Of a DNA stretch of 64,000 nt, positions 41,800-50,927 are shown in pieces. Both the position numbers and the translations under genes were made by a program. Origin of the DNA: Sphingomonas sp. UV9 (lineage in GTDB: Bacteria; Pseudomonadota; Alphaproteobacteria; Sphingomonadales; Sphingomonadaceae); NCBI RefSeq assembly GCF_004101245.1, contig NZ_SCIN01000002.1, positions 186,001-250,000 on the forward strand. The letters run 5' to 3'. A model generated the notes under the pieces. That model did no database searches. It saw only the letters and a program-made list of their open reading frames with translations, and was not told the origin of the DNA. How positions within the stretch are numbered: position 1 is the first letter of the stretch; the number at the start of each line of letters is the position of its first letter.

Positions 41800-43390
41800 T
41801 ATCCTTCGCCTTGCCGCCGCCATGCTGGTGCTGCCGGCTGCATCCGCGGTCGCCCAGACGGCACCGGAGGCACCGTCCGCCGCGTCCGAAACGCTGGGGC
41901 AGGCGATCGCCGATGCCTATCGCAGCAATCCCGCGCTGGAGGGACAGCGTGCGCAGCTTCGCGCGGTCGACGAGCAGATCGTTCAGGCGGGGGCCGCGTA
42001 TCGGCTCACCGCGAACATCAACATGACGCTGCAATATCAGTCGCAGGACCAGCGCGGGCTGCTCGGGGACTTCGATACGGCGCGGGGGCGGACGGTCGGC
42101 GCGTCGCTGACCGCGTCTCAGATCCTGCTGAACGGTGGGCGGACCGCCGCGCAGGTATCGGCGGCCGAGGCCACCGTGCTGGCGGCGCGCGAACGGCTGC
42201 GCGAGGCGGAGAACGCGATCCTGCTCGAAGTCGTCGATGCGTTCGTCTCGGTCCGGCGCGATCAGGCTCTGGTGGCGATCCAGCAACGCTCGCTCGACTC
42301 CTATGGGCGGCAGGTGACCCAGGCGATCGCTCGCGAACGCGGCGGCGACCTGACCCGCACCGATATCGCGCAGGCGCAGGCGCAGCGCGAGATCATCCGT
42401 GCGCAACTGGCGCAGGCGACAGTCAATCTTCAGGCGAGCCGCGGGCGGTTCGCGACCGTGGTCGGGCGCAATCCGGGCACCTTGCTCGTACCGCCGACGC
42501 TGCCCGGCCTGCCGCGCTCGCTCGACGCGGCGTTCGCGGTGGTCGAAAAGGAAAGCCCGAGCCTGTGGCAGGCGATACTCGCGACCAAGGCAGGCGATGC
42601 GCGGATTGCCGCGCAACGTGCCGAACGTGCGCCGATCGTCGCGCTGTCGGGCAGCTATGGTTATGCCAGCCCCTATTCCTATCGCCTGCGCGATGCCGGT
42701 GCGCAGGCGACCGGCGGGGTTACGTTGACGATGCCGCTGCTGACCGGCGGCGTGATCGGATCGCGCGTCCGCGCCGCGGTCGCCGAACGCCAGCAGCTTG
42801 GGTTCGAGGTCGAGACGGCGCGGCGGGCGGCCCTCGCCAGCGCGCAGAACGCGTGGAACCAGGCGGTGGCCGGCGGGGAGCAGATGGCGGCGGGCCGCCT
42901 CGCGACCGAGGCTGCGGAGTCTGCGCTCACCGGCGTCCAGCGTGGCTTCGCCGAAGGGTTTCGCTCGAATTTCGAAGTGCTGGATTCGGAACAGCGGCTG
43001 CTGACCGCGCAACTGGTCTTCGTCAACGCGACCTACGGCGCCTATGCCGCGGAAGCGCGCCTGCTGGCTGCGCTCGGGCGCCTTCAGGCGGCGGCGATCG
43101 ATCAGGCCGTGCCGACCTATGACCCGGCGCAGAACACACGGGTGGTCCGGGCAAAGACGTTCGGGCCGTTCGATCCGGTCTTGGCACCGATCGATCGCGC
43201 GCAGGTTCCGAGCGCGGTTGCCCGACCTGCGCCGCTGCTCGCGCAAGCCACCGATGCCCGGATCAAGCCAGCGCTCGTGCAGGTGTTGCCGGGACCGGTC
43301 GGCACCGCCCTGCCGATCGCAAACCTGCCGGTACTGGCCGGGCCGGTCGCGAGCGACCTGACGGATACGGTGGTGACGGGCGGGACCTGA
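41789..43390 (+). CDS. TolC-family outer membrane channel, type I secretion
   Basis: Outer-membrane duct of the export system. The 533-residue protein has a signal peptide (LAAAMLVLPAASAVAQ), two repeated TolC domains with long helices (LGQAIADAYRSNPALEGQRA; SLTASQILLNGGRTAAQVSA; LTMPLLTGGVIGSRVRAAV) and the motif FAEGFRSNFEVLDSEQRLL. The last 100 residues after the second repeat form a Pro/Ala-rich tail that ordinary TolC proteins lack. It overlaps the adaptor gene by 11 bp. The three genes form one operon that converges on pelF with a gap of 30 bp. Confidence 0.93.
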   Translation: MNADILRLAAAMLVLPAASAVAQTAPEAPSAASETLGQAIADAYRSNPALEGQRAQLRAVDEQIVQAGAAYRLTANINMTLQYQSQDQRGLLGDFDTARGRTVGASLTASQILLNGGRTAAQVSAAEATVLAARERLREAENAILLEVVDAFVSVRRDQALVAIQQRSLDSYGRQVTQAIARERGGDLTRTDIAQAQAQREIIRAQLAQATVNLQASRGRFATVVGRNPGTLLVPPTLPGLPRSLDAAFAVVEKESPSLWQAILATKAGDARIAAQRAERAPIVALSGSYGYASPYSYRLRDAGAQATGGVTLTMPLLTGGVIGSRVRAAVAERQQLGFEVETARRAALASAQNAWNQAVAGGEQMAAGRLATEAAESALTGVQRGFAEGFRSNFEVLDSEQRLLTAQLVFVNATYGAYAAEARLLAALGRLQAAAIDQAVPTYDPAQNTRVVRAKTFGPFDPVLAPIDRAQVPSAVARPAPLLAQATDARIKPALVQVLPGPVGTALPIANLPVLAGPVASDLTDTVVTGGT

Positions 43391-43420
43391 ACTGGCGGCC
43401 AGGTCGCTGCGCCAACGCAC

Positions 43421-44956
43421 TTACCGCGCGATCAAAGACCCGTAGAGTTCGGCATAGGCCCCGATGATCGTGTCGTGATCATAGTCGCGTCGCACGCGCT
43501 CGCGCATGGTTTCACCCATGGCCAATCGCATCGCCGGATCGCCCGCGATCGCCAGGATCCCCGCCGCGGTCGCTGCCGGATTGACCAGCGGGGTGACGAT
43601 GCCGCCATGACCCGAATCTGCGCCGCCCCGCCCTTCGATCATCTCGCGGCAACTGCCGACATCGGGCGCCACCACCGGGATTCCGCAGGCGCCGCCTTCC
43701 AGGATCACCAGCGGCTGCGCTTCCGACAGGCTGGTGAGCACGAGCAGGTCGATCTTCGCCATCCAATCCTCGATCCGCACGCGCCCGGCGAACCGGAAGA
43801 CCGGCGACAATTCCAGATCCTCGACCAGCCGCGTGCATTCCGCGGCATATTCCGGGTCCTCGTCCTCGGGGCCGAGTACGACGAAGCGGATGTCGGGGCG
43901 TTCGGCGTGCGCGATTGCAGCGGCGCGGATGAACGTCTTCACGTCCTTGATCGGTACTACGCGGCCGAGCAGAGCGACCAGCGGATGGGCCGGATCGCGC
44001 TGGTCCGGAAGTGCGGCGAACCGCCGCGAATCAATCCCGTTGGGGATTACGCGGACACGACCGGCGGCGGCGCCCAGCCGGCGCTGGACCGCCGTATTGG
44101 CGCCGTACAGCGCCACGATCGGATCGCAGCTGTCGTAGCAGGCGGTGGCGTAACTGGTGAACGCGCGTACCCACAGATCGCGAAGGTCGCGGACGCTGCG
44201 TTCGAGTTCGAGCCCCGTGTCGACCTGATCGCCGATCCAGTCGGCCATCATGACCTCGATCTGGCGTTCGAGCAGGTAGATGCCGTGCTCGGTAATGACC
44301 GCCGGGCGCCCGGTCTGGCGGGCGGCACGGGCGGCGAGCAGCCCCGCAAATCCGGTCGAGATCGTGTGATAGGCCTTCGCACGGGGCAGGGGCGTGGTCA
44401 GCACCGCGAGCAACCCGCCCAGCAGAACGCGCATCGCCCAGAAATAATGGTGGAACGACGCCTTGGGCAGCATCGCCTGATAATGACGCCTGAGCCGCGC
44501 GAAGACCGCGGGATGCGACAGGATATCGCCGGGCGCGAGCGGCCGGGCGCTGCCGCCGATCACGTCGATCAGCGTCGCGAGCCGGTCGGCGCCGCCGGTC
44601 GCGACGAACGCGACCAGCGCGTCCGCGATCGGCGCCGCGATCCGATCGGCGATGGCGCGTGGAACGGCCGGCGCGGGTGCGAGACCGATCTCGACAACGG
44701 CGACGACATTGGGCGGCGGCATCAACTGGAAGGGGAGCAGCCCGGCGCCCGGCTTGATTGCCGCGATCACGAACCGGACGTCGGGAAGATGCGTGATCAG
44801 GTCCTGCAGCCAACCGGACACGCCGCCGATGACATACGGATAGGCGCCCTCGACGATCAGGCAGATGTCGGCGTCCGGCATGTCGAGCGACGTCGGCTGC
44901 AAGCGTTCGGCAAATGTCGACAGGGGACTCACGTCGTCGCTCCGGTCAGCCACCAT
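43421..44956 (-). CDS. pelF: PelF-like cytoplasmic glycosyltransferase (GT4)
   Basis: Predicted polymerase of the Pel exopolysaccharide, using UDP-GalNAc/GlcNAc in characterised systems. The 511-residue protein begins with the PelF N-terminal signature ADICLIVEGAYPYVIGGVSG, followed by ITEHGIYLLERQIE and the GT4 C-terminal part: LLGRVVPIKDVKTFIRAA, FRFAGRVRIEDWM and the E-x7-E donor site SEAQPLVILEGGACGIPVVA. ATG 44956 overlaps the pelE end by 28 bp; an internal ATG before ADICL is possible. Last gene of the pel operon. Confidence 0.92.
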   Translation of the reverse strand: MVADRSDDVSPLSTFAERLQPTSLDMPDADICLIVEGAYPYVIGGVSGWLQDLITHLPDVRFVIAAIKPGAGLLPFQLMPPPNVVAVVEIGLAPAPAVPRAIADRIAAPIADALVAFVATGGADRLATLIDVIGGSARPLAPGDILSHPAVFARLRRHYQAMLPKASFHHYFWAMRVLLGGLLAVLTTPLPRAKAYHTISTGFAGLLAARAARQTGRPAVITEHGIYLLERQIEVMMADWIGDQVDTGLELERSVRDLRDLWVRAFTSYATACYDSCDPIVALYGANTAVQRRLGAAAGRVRVIPNGIDSRRFAALPDQRDPAHPLVALLGRVVPIKDVKTFIRAAAIAHAERPDIRFVVLGPEDEDPEYAAECTRLVEDLELSPVFRFAGRVRIEDWMAKIDLLVLTSLSEAQPLVILEGGACGIPVVAPDVGSCREMIEGRGGADSGHGGIVTPLVNPAATAAGILAIAGDPAMRLAMGETMRERVRRDYDHDTIIGAYAELYGSLIAR

Positions 44957-45879
44957 GTCGCCAGCGTGGTCGCGCTGCTGTTTCCGTCGCCCGCGGGCGC
45001 ATCGTCCCGGTCCGAAGAACCCTCGATCGCGATCGCCACGCGGTCGATCGCGTCATAGTCGCCCGCCGCCCACAAGGCCTCGATCATCAGTGTATCGCAG
45101 CTTGCCGAACGCGGGCCCGAATGCGAATTCTCTGCACCGGAAGACCGTGCGGCGACCATCGTCGCGAGCGCATCTTCGCGAAGGTGCAGGCGTTGGGAAT
45201 CGGACAGCAGCACGTCCGAACGGGCATGATCCGCGAGCAGCGCCGACAAACTTGTAGCAGCTTCAAGATCGGCGCCATCGGCAACGCGCACCGCCAGCCT
45301 CGCCCGTGCCAGGACGAGGTTCTCCGCAACCCGGGCCGAGGCCGCCGCCGCTAGCGCGCGGATGGTCTGGTCGCTATCGGTCAGCGCCAGCGCGATCAGG
45401 GGCGACAGGGCCGGCTCGAACGACCGCACCACGGTTTCCAACGCACGCCGTCGCTCGGCAACCGCGCCGTGGCGCATGATCGTGACCAAGGAACTGAGCG
45501 TTTCGGGGGTCGCATGATGGACGCGTCCGTCTAGCATCCGTGCGACCGCGAGACGCGCGCCGCGCTGTGCGGAACCGCCTGCAACCGGGCCGAACATGTC
45601 GTCGTCGCTGCGCGGCCGAGTGATCCGAGACAAACGCCGGATGGCCAGTGCTACGGGGAGTGCTACGAGTAGCGCGACGAGCAGCCCGAGCGGCCCGAGC
45701 ACGCCGAGCATCGCCGCGGCAAAGCCGGTGGCCGCACCGCTGCGAAGCCACACGCCGAACCCGCACGCGCTCACCACGGCATGCGCGGCGAGGCCCCAGC
45801 CGACCGCGCCTCCGGACATCCAGCATGTCGCCAGGATCATCACTTCGACAACCGCAAGCGCGATCAGGCGGAGGATCAC
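44929..45879 (-). CDS. pelE: PelE-like membrane protein
   Basis: Inner-membrane partner of PelF/PelG/PelD. The 316-residue product has two or three N-terminal membrane segments (LIALAVVEVMILATCWMSGG; WGLAAHAVVSACGFGVWL; LGVLGPLGLLVALLVALPVA) and a helical repeat domain (TLSSLVTIMRHGAVAERRRA; LALTDSDQTIRALAAAASAR) resembling TPR/HEAT repeats, which is the PelE layout. The assignment rests on layout and position between pelD and pelF more than on strong motifs. The GTG start at 45879 overlaps the pelD stop (GTGA). Confidence 0.72.
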   Translation of the reverse strand: MILRLIALAVVEVMILATCWMSGGAVGWGLAAHAVVSACGFGVWLRSGAATGFAAAMLGVLGPLGLLVALLVALPVALAIRRLSRITRPRSDDDMFGPVAGGSAQRGARLAVARMLDGRVHHATPETLSSLVTIMRHGAVAERRRALETVVRSFEPALSPLIALALTDSDQTIRALAAAASARVAENLVLARARLAVRVADGADLEAATSLSALLADHARSDVLLSDSQRLHLREDALATMVAARSSGAENSHSGPRSASCDTLMIEALWAAGDYDAIDRVAIAIEGSSDRDDAPAGDGNSSATTLATWWLTGATT

Positions 45880-46844
45880 GCGACCAGCCCGGCGGATCTG
45901 ACCGATTGGCGGTTCGCATGCGGCAGATCGGCGAGCAGTGGCGCCAACCAGGCGGCGATCTCGGCGAGTTCGGCAGTACGGCTGGCGTTCAGCGCCTCGA
46001 AGGACAAGGTGTGGAGCACCAGGCACCCGACGATCTCACCGGTATTTTGGTCTGGCAACGCAATTGCGGCGACGCCAATGCCGTCGAGTACAGGACGATC
46101 GCTAGGCCTGGCGACATGCACAATGCGTTTTTGCCGTACGATCCGCGCCATGAGGGGCGCCGGCAGGACGTCGCGCCGTCCGGTGGTCACCGGCCCGCGG
46201 AGCCAGGCACGCGCCTCGCCGCCGGTAACCCTGTAACAGGTGAAGTCGGCAGTGCGCGCGGCGAGGGCGACCAGTTCGCCGATCGCGCTGCGCCGCACGG
46301 CAGGGTCCGGCGAACTGAGACGCGTCGCCGTCTCGATCGCATGGCCGACGGTATTTGCTTCGGTTGCGATCTGGACCTGTAACAGGCGGTTCGTCTTCGA
46401 TAGCGTCGCGAACGCTTCGGTCAGCCGCGCCAGGTTGCGCGTCGCGACGCGGCCGCGCTTGGCCAGCCGATCGTGCCGCCCGGTCCGCATGATCGTCACT
46501 TCGCCGATGATGCCCGCTACGACGAACCACATCAGCGGCTGGAGCGAGAGGTGGAACAAATGGTCCAGATAGTCGCGTTCGCCCGGGTCGTCGTGGACGT
46601 GTGCGAGCCACAACGCCGATGCGATGGCGGCGGCGACGACGCCGGGGCCAGTGCCATAGGCGAGCGCCATCGTCAGGATCGGTAGCCAATAGGGGTTGGG
46701 CTGGACACCTGCGAACCCGGTTCCGTCCGTCAGCCACCAGTCGAGCGCGATCAATGCGGCAAAGGCAATCGCCATCTCCGCGGCGACACGGGCGGGACGG
46801 CGCCACCGCATCCGCCACGGTGGCGCGTGTTTGTCGTCCGTCAC
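45876..46844 (-). CDS. pelD: PelD-like membrane protein with GAF domain
   Basis: In Pseudomonas, PelD is the c-di-GMP receptor that switches Pel synthesis on. This 322-residue homologue has about four membrane helices (AEMAIAFAALIALDWWLTDG to LQPLMWFVVAGIIGEVTIM), a coiled helix (RNLARLTEAFATLSKTNRLL) and a GAF domain (about residues 165-300; FTCYRVTGGEARAWLRGP, GVAAIALPDQNTGEIVGCLV). It is shorter than the 455-residue P. aeruginosa protein and I see no degenerate GGDEF domain. An RPSD (RxxD) occurs at about residue 247. The start is GTG 46844, overlapping the barrel gene stop. Confidence 0.75.
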   Translation of the reverse strand: MTDDKHAPPWRMRWRRPARVAAEMAIAFAALIALDWWLTDGTGFAGVQPNPYWLPILTMALAYGTGPGVVAAAIASALWLAHVHDDPGERDYLDHLFHLSLQPLMWFVVAGIIGEVTIMRTGRHDRLAKRGRVATRNLARLTEAFATLSKTNRLLQVQIATEANTVGHAIETATRLSSPDPAVRRSAIGELVALAARTADFTCYRVTGGEARAWLRGPVTTGRRDVLPAPLMARIVRQKRIVHVARPSDRPVLDGIGVAAIALPDQNTGEIVGCLVLHTLSFEALNASRTAELAEIAAWLAPLLADLPHANRQSVRSAGLVA

Positions 46845-48316
46845 TGCGTTTCCCCAAGGCTGCGTGTCAGCAGCGCGCGTGCGTAGAGTTGGCGGCCCGA
46901 AAAGCCGGGCCGTGCGATCGATGTGATGCCTCCGCTGCCCTCGACCCGCCAGGCCACCGCGATCGGTGCGGCTATGCCAAGGCTGGCGGTGGGGCCGTCG
47001 CCGCCGAACCGGTCGATGGTCCACCCGGCCAGTGCGGTCATCTGCACCGCGCCGACCGCGCCGCTGACGAGGCCCTGGACAGTATGGTTCTCGCGCGTGG
47101 CCAGCGGAATGATCGCGAGACTGTTCGCGCCGAGTTGCATCCGCCGCACATATTCCGCCTCGAACCGATAGGTCAGGCCGAGAGCGGGAAACTGGCGTCT
47201 GACGAGATAATCGACCCCGCCGCTCGCGACGATGGTGTCGCTCGCGCCGTTACCGCCGGCGAGCCCGTAGCGGTTCGCGCCGATGTCTGCCTGCGCGACG
47301 AGGCCCGGCGTGAGGCGATAAGTCACCCCGAGCAACGCGCGGGACAAATACCCGCCCGCCAGCACCTGCGCCGGTGTCGAGTAATCGGGCATGTGGCGGG
47401 TCACCGTCACGCGAACCTGCGCATCGGCGGATCCCGCAACAGCCTTGGCACCGCCGCCGGTAACGCCGTCATCGAGCGCCGCGGACGCGAGCAGTTGCAC
47501 GCGGACAGCGCCGTCGAACGCCGCTGCCATCGAGGCGTCGACGACCGTGTCTCCCGTTCGTACGGTCTGCGCGCCCGTGCCGACCCTGCTGACGACCTGG
47601 CGCAGGCCGCCACCGGCGACGACGGTCTCGCCGATCGCCGCGTCGATCCGTGCGGCGAACTCCGCCTGCGACAGGTCGTTGCCGTCGCGCGCGGTCACGC
47701 CGATGCTCGCCGTCCCCGGCGCGGCGGCGATCGCGCGCCGGGCTGTCAGGTCGTCGGCCGCGAGCGCACGGTAATCGCGTGCCGCGCCGCGAACGTCGCC
47801 GTCGGCGAGCCGTGTATCGGCGCGTATGCGCGCAACGCGCCGGTCGGTCGGATAGCGTTTCGCCAATTTCGTTGCGGCGCGTCGTGCGGGCCCCGGATAC
47901 CCGGCCGCGGCGTCCGCCTCGATCGCGATCAACGCGGCATCGGATGCGCTGTCGTCGACGCTTTCGGGGAGCACCTCGTTCGAAGCTAGCGGTGAAAACG
48001 CGAGCGCGACCACCGAACCGGCCTGCCGCCACGTCATCGTCCAGCCGGTGGCGGGACGCAGGACGAGGCTGTCGTCGTTCCACCGCAGATCGCCGATCGC
48101 ATCGCCCGCCGCAGCACGGAACGCCGCGATCCGGTCCGGCGTCACCGGCTGGTCGAACCGCGCGACCAGTTCTCCGTCGCGCTCGTCGACCTGGACGATG
48201 GCATCGTCGGGCCAGGCGAGCACGGACTCGGGCACCACGACCCGACTGTCCGCGAAGACGGTGCGGGGAACGGCCAGTGCCGGCACGTCGGTCAGGCAGA
48301 AGAGCAGTGCGATCAT
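46841..48316 (-). CDS. pelB: PelB beta-barrel half (outer membrane export porin)
   Basis: The 491-residue protein has a signal-like N-terminus (MIALLFCLTDVPALAVP), a helical linker with TPR-like helices (residues about 125-190) and a C-terminal barrel region of alternating strands ending ARALLTRSLG. Strand-like stretches with turns (VRVTVTRHMPDYSTPAQV, GLTYRFEAEYVRRMQL, VQMTALAGWTIDRFGGDG) resemble the PelB C-terminal porin that exports Pel. In P. aeruginosa PelB is one 1193-residue protein; here the TPR part is a separate gene directly upstream with an ATGA overlap. Confidence 0.68.
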   Translation of the reverse strand: MIALLFCLTDVPALAVPRTVFADSRVVVPESVLAWPDDAIVQVDERDGELVARFDQPVTPDRIAAFRAAAGDAIGDLRWNDDSLVLRPATGWTMTWRQAGSVVALAFSPLASNEVLPESVDDSASDAALIAIEADAAAGYPGPARRAATKLAKRYPTDRRVARIRADTRLADGDVRGAARDYRALAADDLTARRAIAAAPGTASIGVTARDGNDLSQAEFAARIDAAIGETVVAGGGLRQVVSRVGTGAQTVRTGDTVVDASMAAAFDGAVRVQLLASAALDDGVTGGGAKAVAGSADAQVRVTVTRHMPDYSTPAQVLAGGYLSRALLGVTYRLTPGLVAQADIGANRYGLAGGNGASDTIVASGGVDYLVRRQFPALGLTYRFEAEYVRRMQLGANSLAIIPLATRENHTVQGLVSGAVGAVQMTALAGWTIDRFGGDGPTASLGIAAPIAVAWRVEGSGGITSIARPGFSGRQLYARALLTRSLGETQ

Positions 48317-50034
48317 TGCGCCAACACCGTTCGCGCACGCCCGGCCTGTCCCTGCGCGATCAGCAAGCGCGCGTGCAGCGCGGCCAGCGATTGGTCTCGC
48401 GGCGTTTCGGCCCGCAGTCTCTCGACCAGTGCGACCGCTTCGGCCCGGCGACCGAGCTTTTCCAGTATTTCTGCGCGAGCCTTGCTGTCATCAGGAGCCT
48501 GGGCAAGCGCACGGGTCAGCCAGGGGCGTGCGGCACGCTCGCCCCCGATCCGGGCCTGCACGTCGGCCATCTGCCGCAGCGCCGGCAGATCGGTTGGCGT
48601 CGTTTCCAGATACGCGTCCAGCCACGTGGCAGCGCCTTTCGCATCGCCGGCATTCCACGCCGTCCAGGCCAGGTCGAGCTGGTCACGTGGCGCAGCGACC
48701 CCGGACGCGACGCGGCGTTTCGCGATCGCAGCCGCTTGTGCCGGTTCGATCCTGGCGGGGGCTGCAGCGGCCAGCGCTCCGAGCTGAGCCGGATCGAGCG
48801 GTCGACCGTCCAGCAACGACGTCAGCATGGCGCGACCGGCGGCATCATTGCCAGCCGTGCGGGCCAGCGACAGCCGCATCAACATCACGTTGGTCTGGCT
48901 CGCGAGCGGATGCCGCGACAGGAACGCCAGCGCCTCGGCCGGTCGGTCCCGCTCGGCATAGCGCGCCAGCCAAGTACGTTGCTGGGCCGGATCGCCCTGT
49001 AGGCTCTGCTGTTTCAGCCAGGCGAGATCGTCGGATCCCGGCCGCGGCCCCATCAGGTACAGCAGGCGCTGTGCCGCCGGGGTGGCCGTTGGCTGCCCGG
49101 TGGCCGCACGGCGCAGCACGGCCATTGCATCGGCACGGTAGCCCGAGGCGAGCAGGCGTTCCGCCTCCCGCTCGGGTTGCGCGCCCGGAGCCGCGGCACG
49201 TGCCAGCAGTTCGCTGCGCAGGCCGGCCCGGTCGCCTGCCTCGGTCAGGATCGCCTCGCGCGCTGCGGGACGCTGCTCGACAGGGAGATAGTCCGCCGCC
49301 CTCAAGCCTGCAGCGGTATCCTTCGCGCGCGCCGCGACACGGATCGCCAGCCATGGATCCGCCGCACGCCAGTTTGCCGTCGTCGCCTTGTCGAGCAGCG
49401 CGATCAGGTCATTGCGGCCAGCCTTGTCGGCGCGCCGGGCCAGATCGAGCGACAGCGCGCCATCGGGCGGCGGAATGGTGTGGTTCGCGGCCGCCAGAAT
49501 GACGAGGTCGGGCCGGTCGATCGCATAGGCCGCCGCAACGAGATCCGCAGCCGGAACCGGCCCACGTCTCCGCGCCTCCTGCGCGACGAGCGCAGCCGCA
49601 TCCGCGGTCCGCCCGGTCTGGCGGAGAAGATCGACGCGCAACCGCCATGTCGCTGCGGTTGTACCGTCGGGCCGCGCGGCAAGATAAGCGAGCGCCACCG
49701 CCGGCCGCTTTGCCGCGACCAGGTCATAGGCGACCTGCAGCGTCGATACCGAGCGACCTTCGGCGATGAGCTGCGTGGTCAAGCCGGCAAGCGTTGCCGC
49801 GTCGGCGGTCGGGATCTGCGCTGCGATCGTAGAATGCACGGGCGGCAGTACTGGTGCCGATACCGGCGCGGCAGGCATTGAACTGCTGGTCGCCGGCACA
49901 GGCTGCGCGCGGCGCTCGGCGTGAAGGATCTCGCGGTCGTTCGGCAACAGTGTCAGCCCGCCCGCGAGCAGGCCGAGCCCGGCCAGTGCGGGCAGGACGA
50001 TCGCGAGCCGTCCGCGTCGGCGGTCAATCCTCAC
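48313..50034 (-). CDS. pelB: PelB TPR half (periplasmic scaffold)
   Basis: The 573-residue protein has an N-terminal membrane anchor (LAIVLPALAGLGLLAGGLTLL) and then about 14 TPR-like helical pairs, for example VAYDLVAAKRPAVALAYLAA, WLKQQSLQGDPAQQRTWLAR and ARPWLTRALAQAPDDSKARA. In P. aeruginosa the TPR region of PelB binds PelA and steers polymer to the porin. The start is GTG 50034, overlapping the pelA stop; the open frame extends further as a shadow of pelA. Together with the next gene it makes up one PelB equivalent. Confidence 0.7.
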   Translation of the reverse strand: MRIDRRRGRLAIVLPALAGLGLLAGGLTLLPNDREILHAERRAQPVPATSSSMPAAPVSAPVLPPVHSTIAAQIPTADAATLAGLTTQLIAEGRSVSTLQVAYDLVAAKRPAVALAYLAARPDGTTAATWRLRVDLLRQTGRTADAAALVAQEARRRGPVPAADLVAAAYAIDRPDLVILAAANHTIPPPDGALSLDLARRADKAGRNDLIALLDKATTANWRAADPWLAIRVAARAKDTAAGLRAADYLPVEQRPAAREAILTEAGDRAGLRSELLARAAAPGAQPEREAERLLASGYRADAMAVLRRAATGQPTATPAAQRLLYLMGPRPGSDDLAWLKQQSLQGDPAQQRTWLARYAERDRPAEALAFLSRHPLASQTNVMLMRLSLARTAGNDAAGRAMLTSLLDGRPLDPAQLGALAAAAPARIEPAQAAAIAKRRVASGVAAPRDQLDLAWTAWNAGDAKGAATWLDAYLETTPTDLPALRQMADVQARIGGERAARPWLTRALAQAPDDSKARAEILEKLGRRAEAVALVERLRAETPRDQSLAALHARLLIAQGQAGRARTVLAQ

Positions 50035-50927
50035 CCGGCTGGCTCCGGCATCAGTCGGTCGAGCGCGAGCGTCGCGACATAGGGGCGGAACCCCGCCGCC
50101 CGTTCGCGGGCATATAGCGCTGCGACCTGCTTCGTATCGGCCGGATCCCAGTAATCGAGCGTCGTCAGCGTCAGCGTCGGGTTCCGAGCCTGAGCCGCGC
50201 GCAGGCGACCGGCTTGCCACGCCCAATCCGAATCGCTGAGCAATTCATAGCGTTTGGCGGTAAAATTCCAGCGCGATGCCATCGCTTCGCCGAGCAGGTA
50301 ATCGATCTTCGGCGCGACGTCGGGCAGAAGCGCATAGCCTCGATTGAGCATGATGCGGATCTTGGGAAAGCGCGTCCGCACGGCGGCGATCAGCGACACG
50401 CCTGCCGCTACCATGCCCGCGTTGGCCACCGGATCCTGCCGTTCCATTGCTTCGGCGTTATCCATCGTATCGATGAAGATTCCGTCATAGCCGAGCGCCA
50501 GGATCGCGGGCACGAGCCGGTCGAGCACGGCGGCGCGCCACGCCGGGTGACGCAGGTCGGCAAGTCGAGCGTCGGGCCAGTTGGGGTTGGCGGCCCTCAA
50601 CGCGCCCGCCTTTTCGAGCCCGGCGAAATACGGCCGGCTGCGTTCGACTTCGCCAAAGCTGACATAGCCGAGCAGAATGCTGCCGGGGCCCCGGAGCGGT
50701 GCGATCGGGCGGGCGTGATGCGGCTCCAGTACAAGCAGGGCGCAGGCCCTCGCCAGTACGGGATCGGTCGTTGCGCCGTAATCGATGCCCCAGCGTAACG
50801 CAGTGTTCGCGGGCGGCTTGGCGGTGGCCTCCGACCGCGATCGAAAGCCGAGTGTGAAGGCGGTTGCGCCCAGCGCGAGCGCCCGCCGCAGGATCTTTCG
50901 GCGCGCCATAATCCCGAATCCTGTCAC
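50031..50927 (-). CDS. pelA: PelA hydrolase half (GH114/TM1410-type glycoside hydrolase)
   Basis: Predicted alpha-1,4-N-acetylgalactosaminidase-like hydrolase acting on Pel in the periplasm. The 298-residue protein is a single TIM-barrel domain: LRWGIDYGATTDPVLARACA, GSILLGYVSFGEVERSRPY, GYDGIFIDTMDNAEAM (active-site region), IMLNRGYALLPDVAPKIDYL and LGEAMASRWNFTA. The N-terminus (ARRKILRRALALGATAFTLG) looks like a twin-arginine signal. P. aeruginosa PelA is about 950 residues and continues into amidotransferase-like and deacetylase domains; these are missing here but appear in the operon's first gene. The start is GTG 50927 (GTGA overlap with pelG) or ATG 50909. Confidence 0.85.
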   Translation of the reverse strand: MTGFGIMARRKILRRALALGATAFTLGFRSRSEATAKPPANTALRWGIDYGATTDPVLARACALLVLEPHHARPIAPLRGPGSILLGYVSFGEVERSRPYFAGLEKAGALRAANPNWPDARLADLRHPAWRAAVLDRLVPAILALGYDGIFIDTMDNAEAMERQDPVANAGMVAAGVSLIAAVRTRFPKIRIMLNRGYALLPDVAPKIDYLLGEAMASRWNFTAKRYELLSDSDWAWQAGRLRAAQARNPTLTLTTLDYWDPADTKQVAALYARERAAGFRPYVATLALDRLMPEPAG

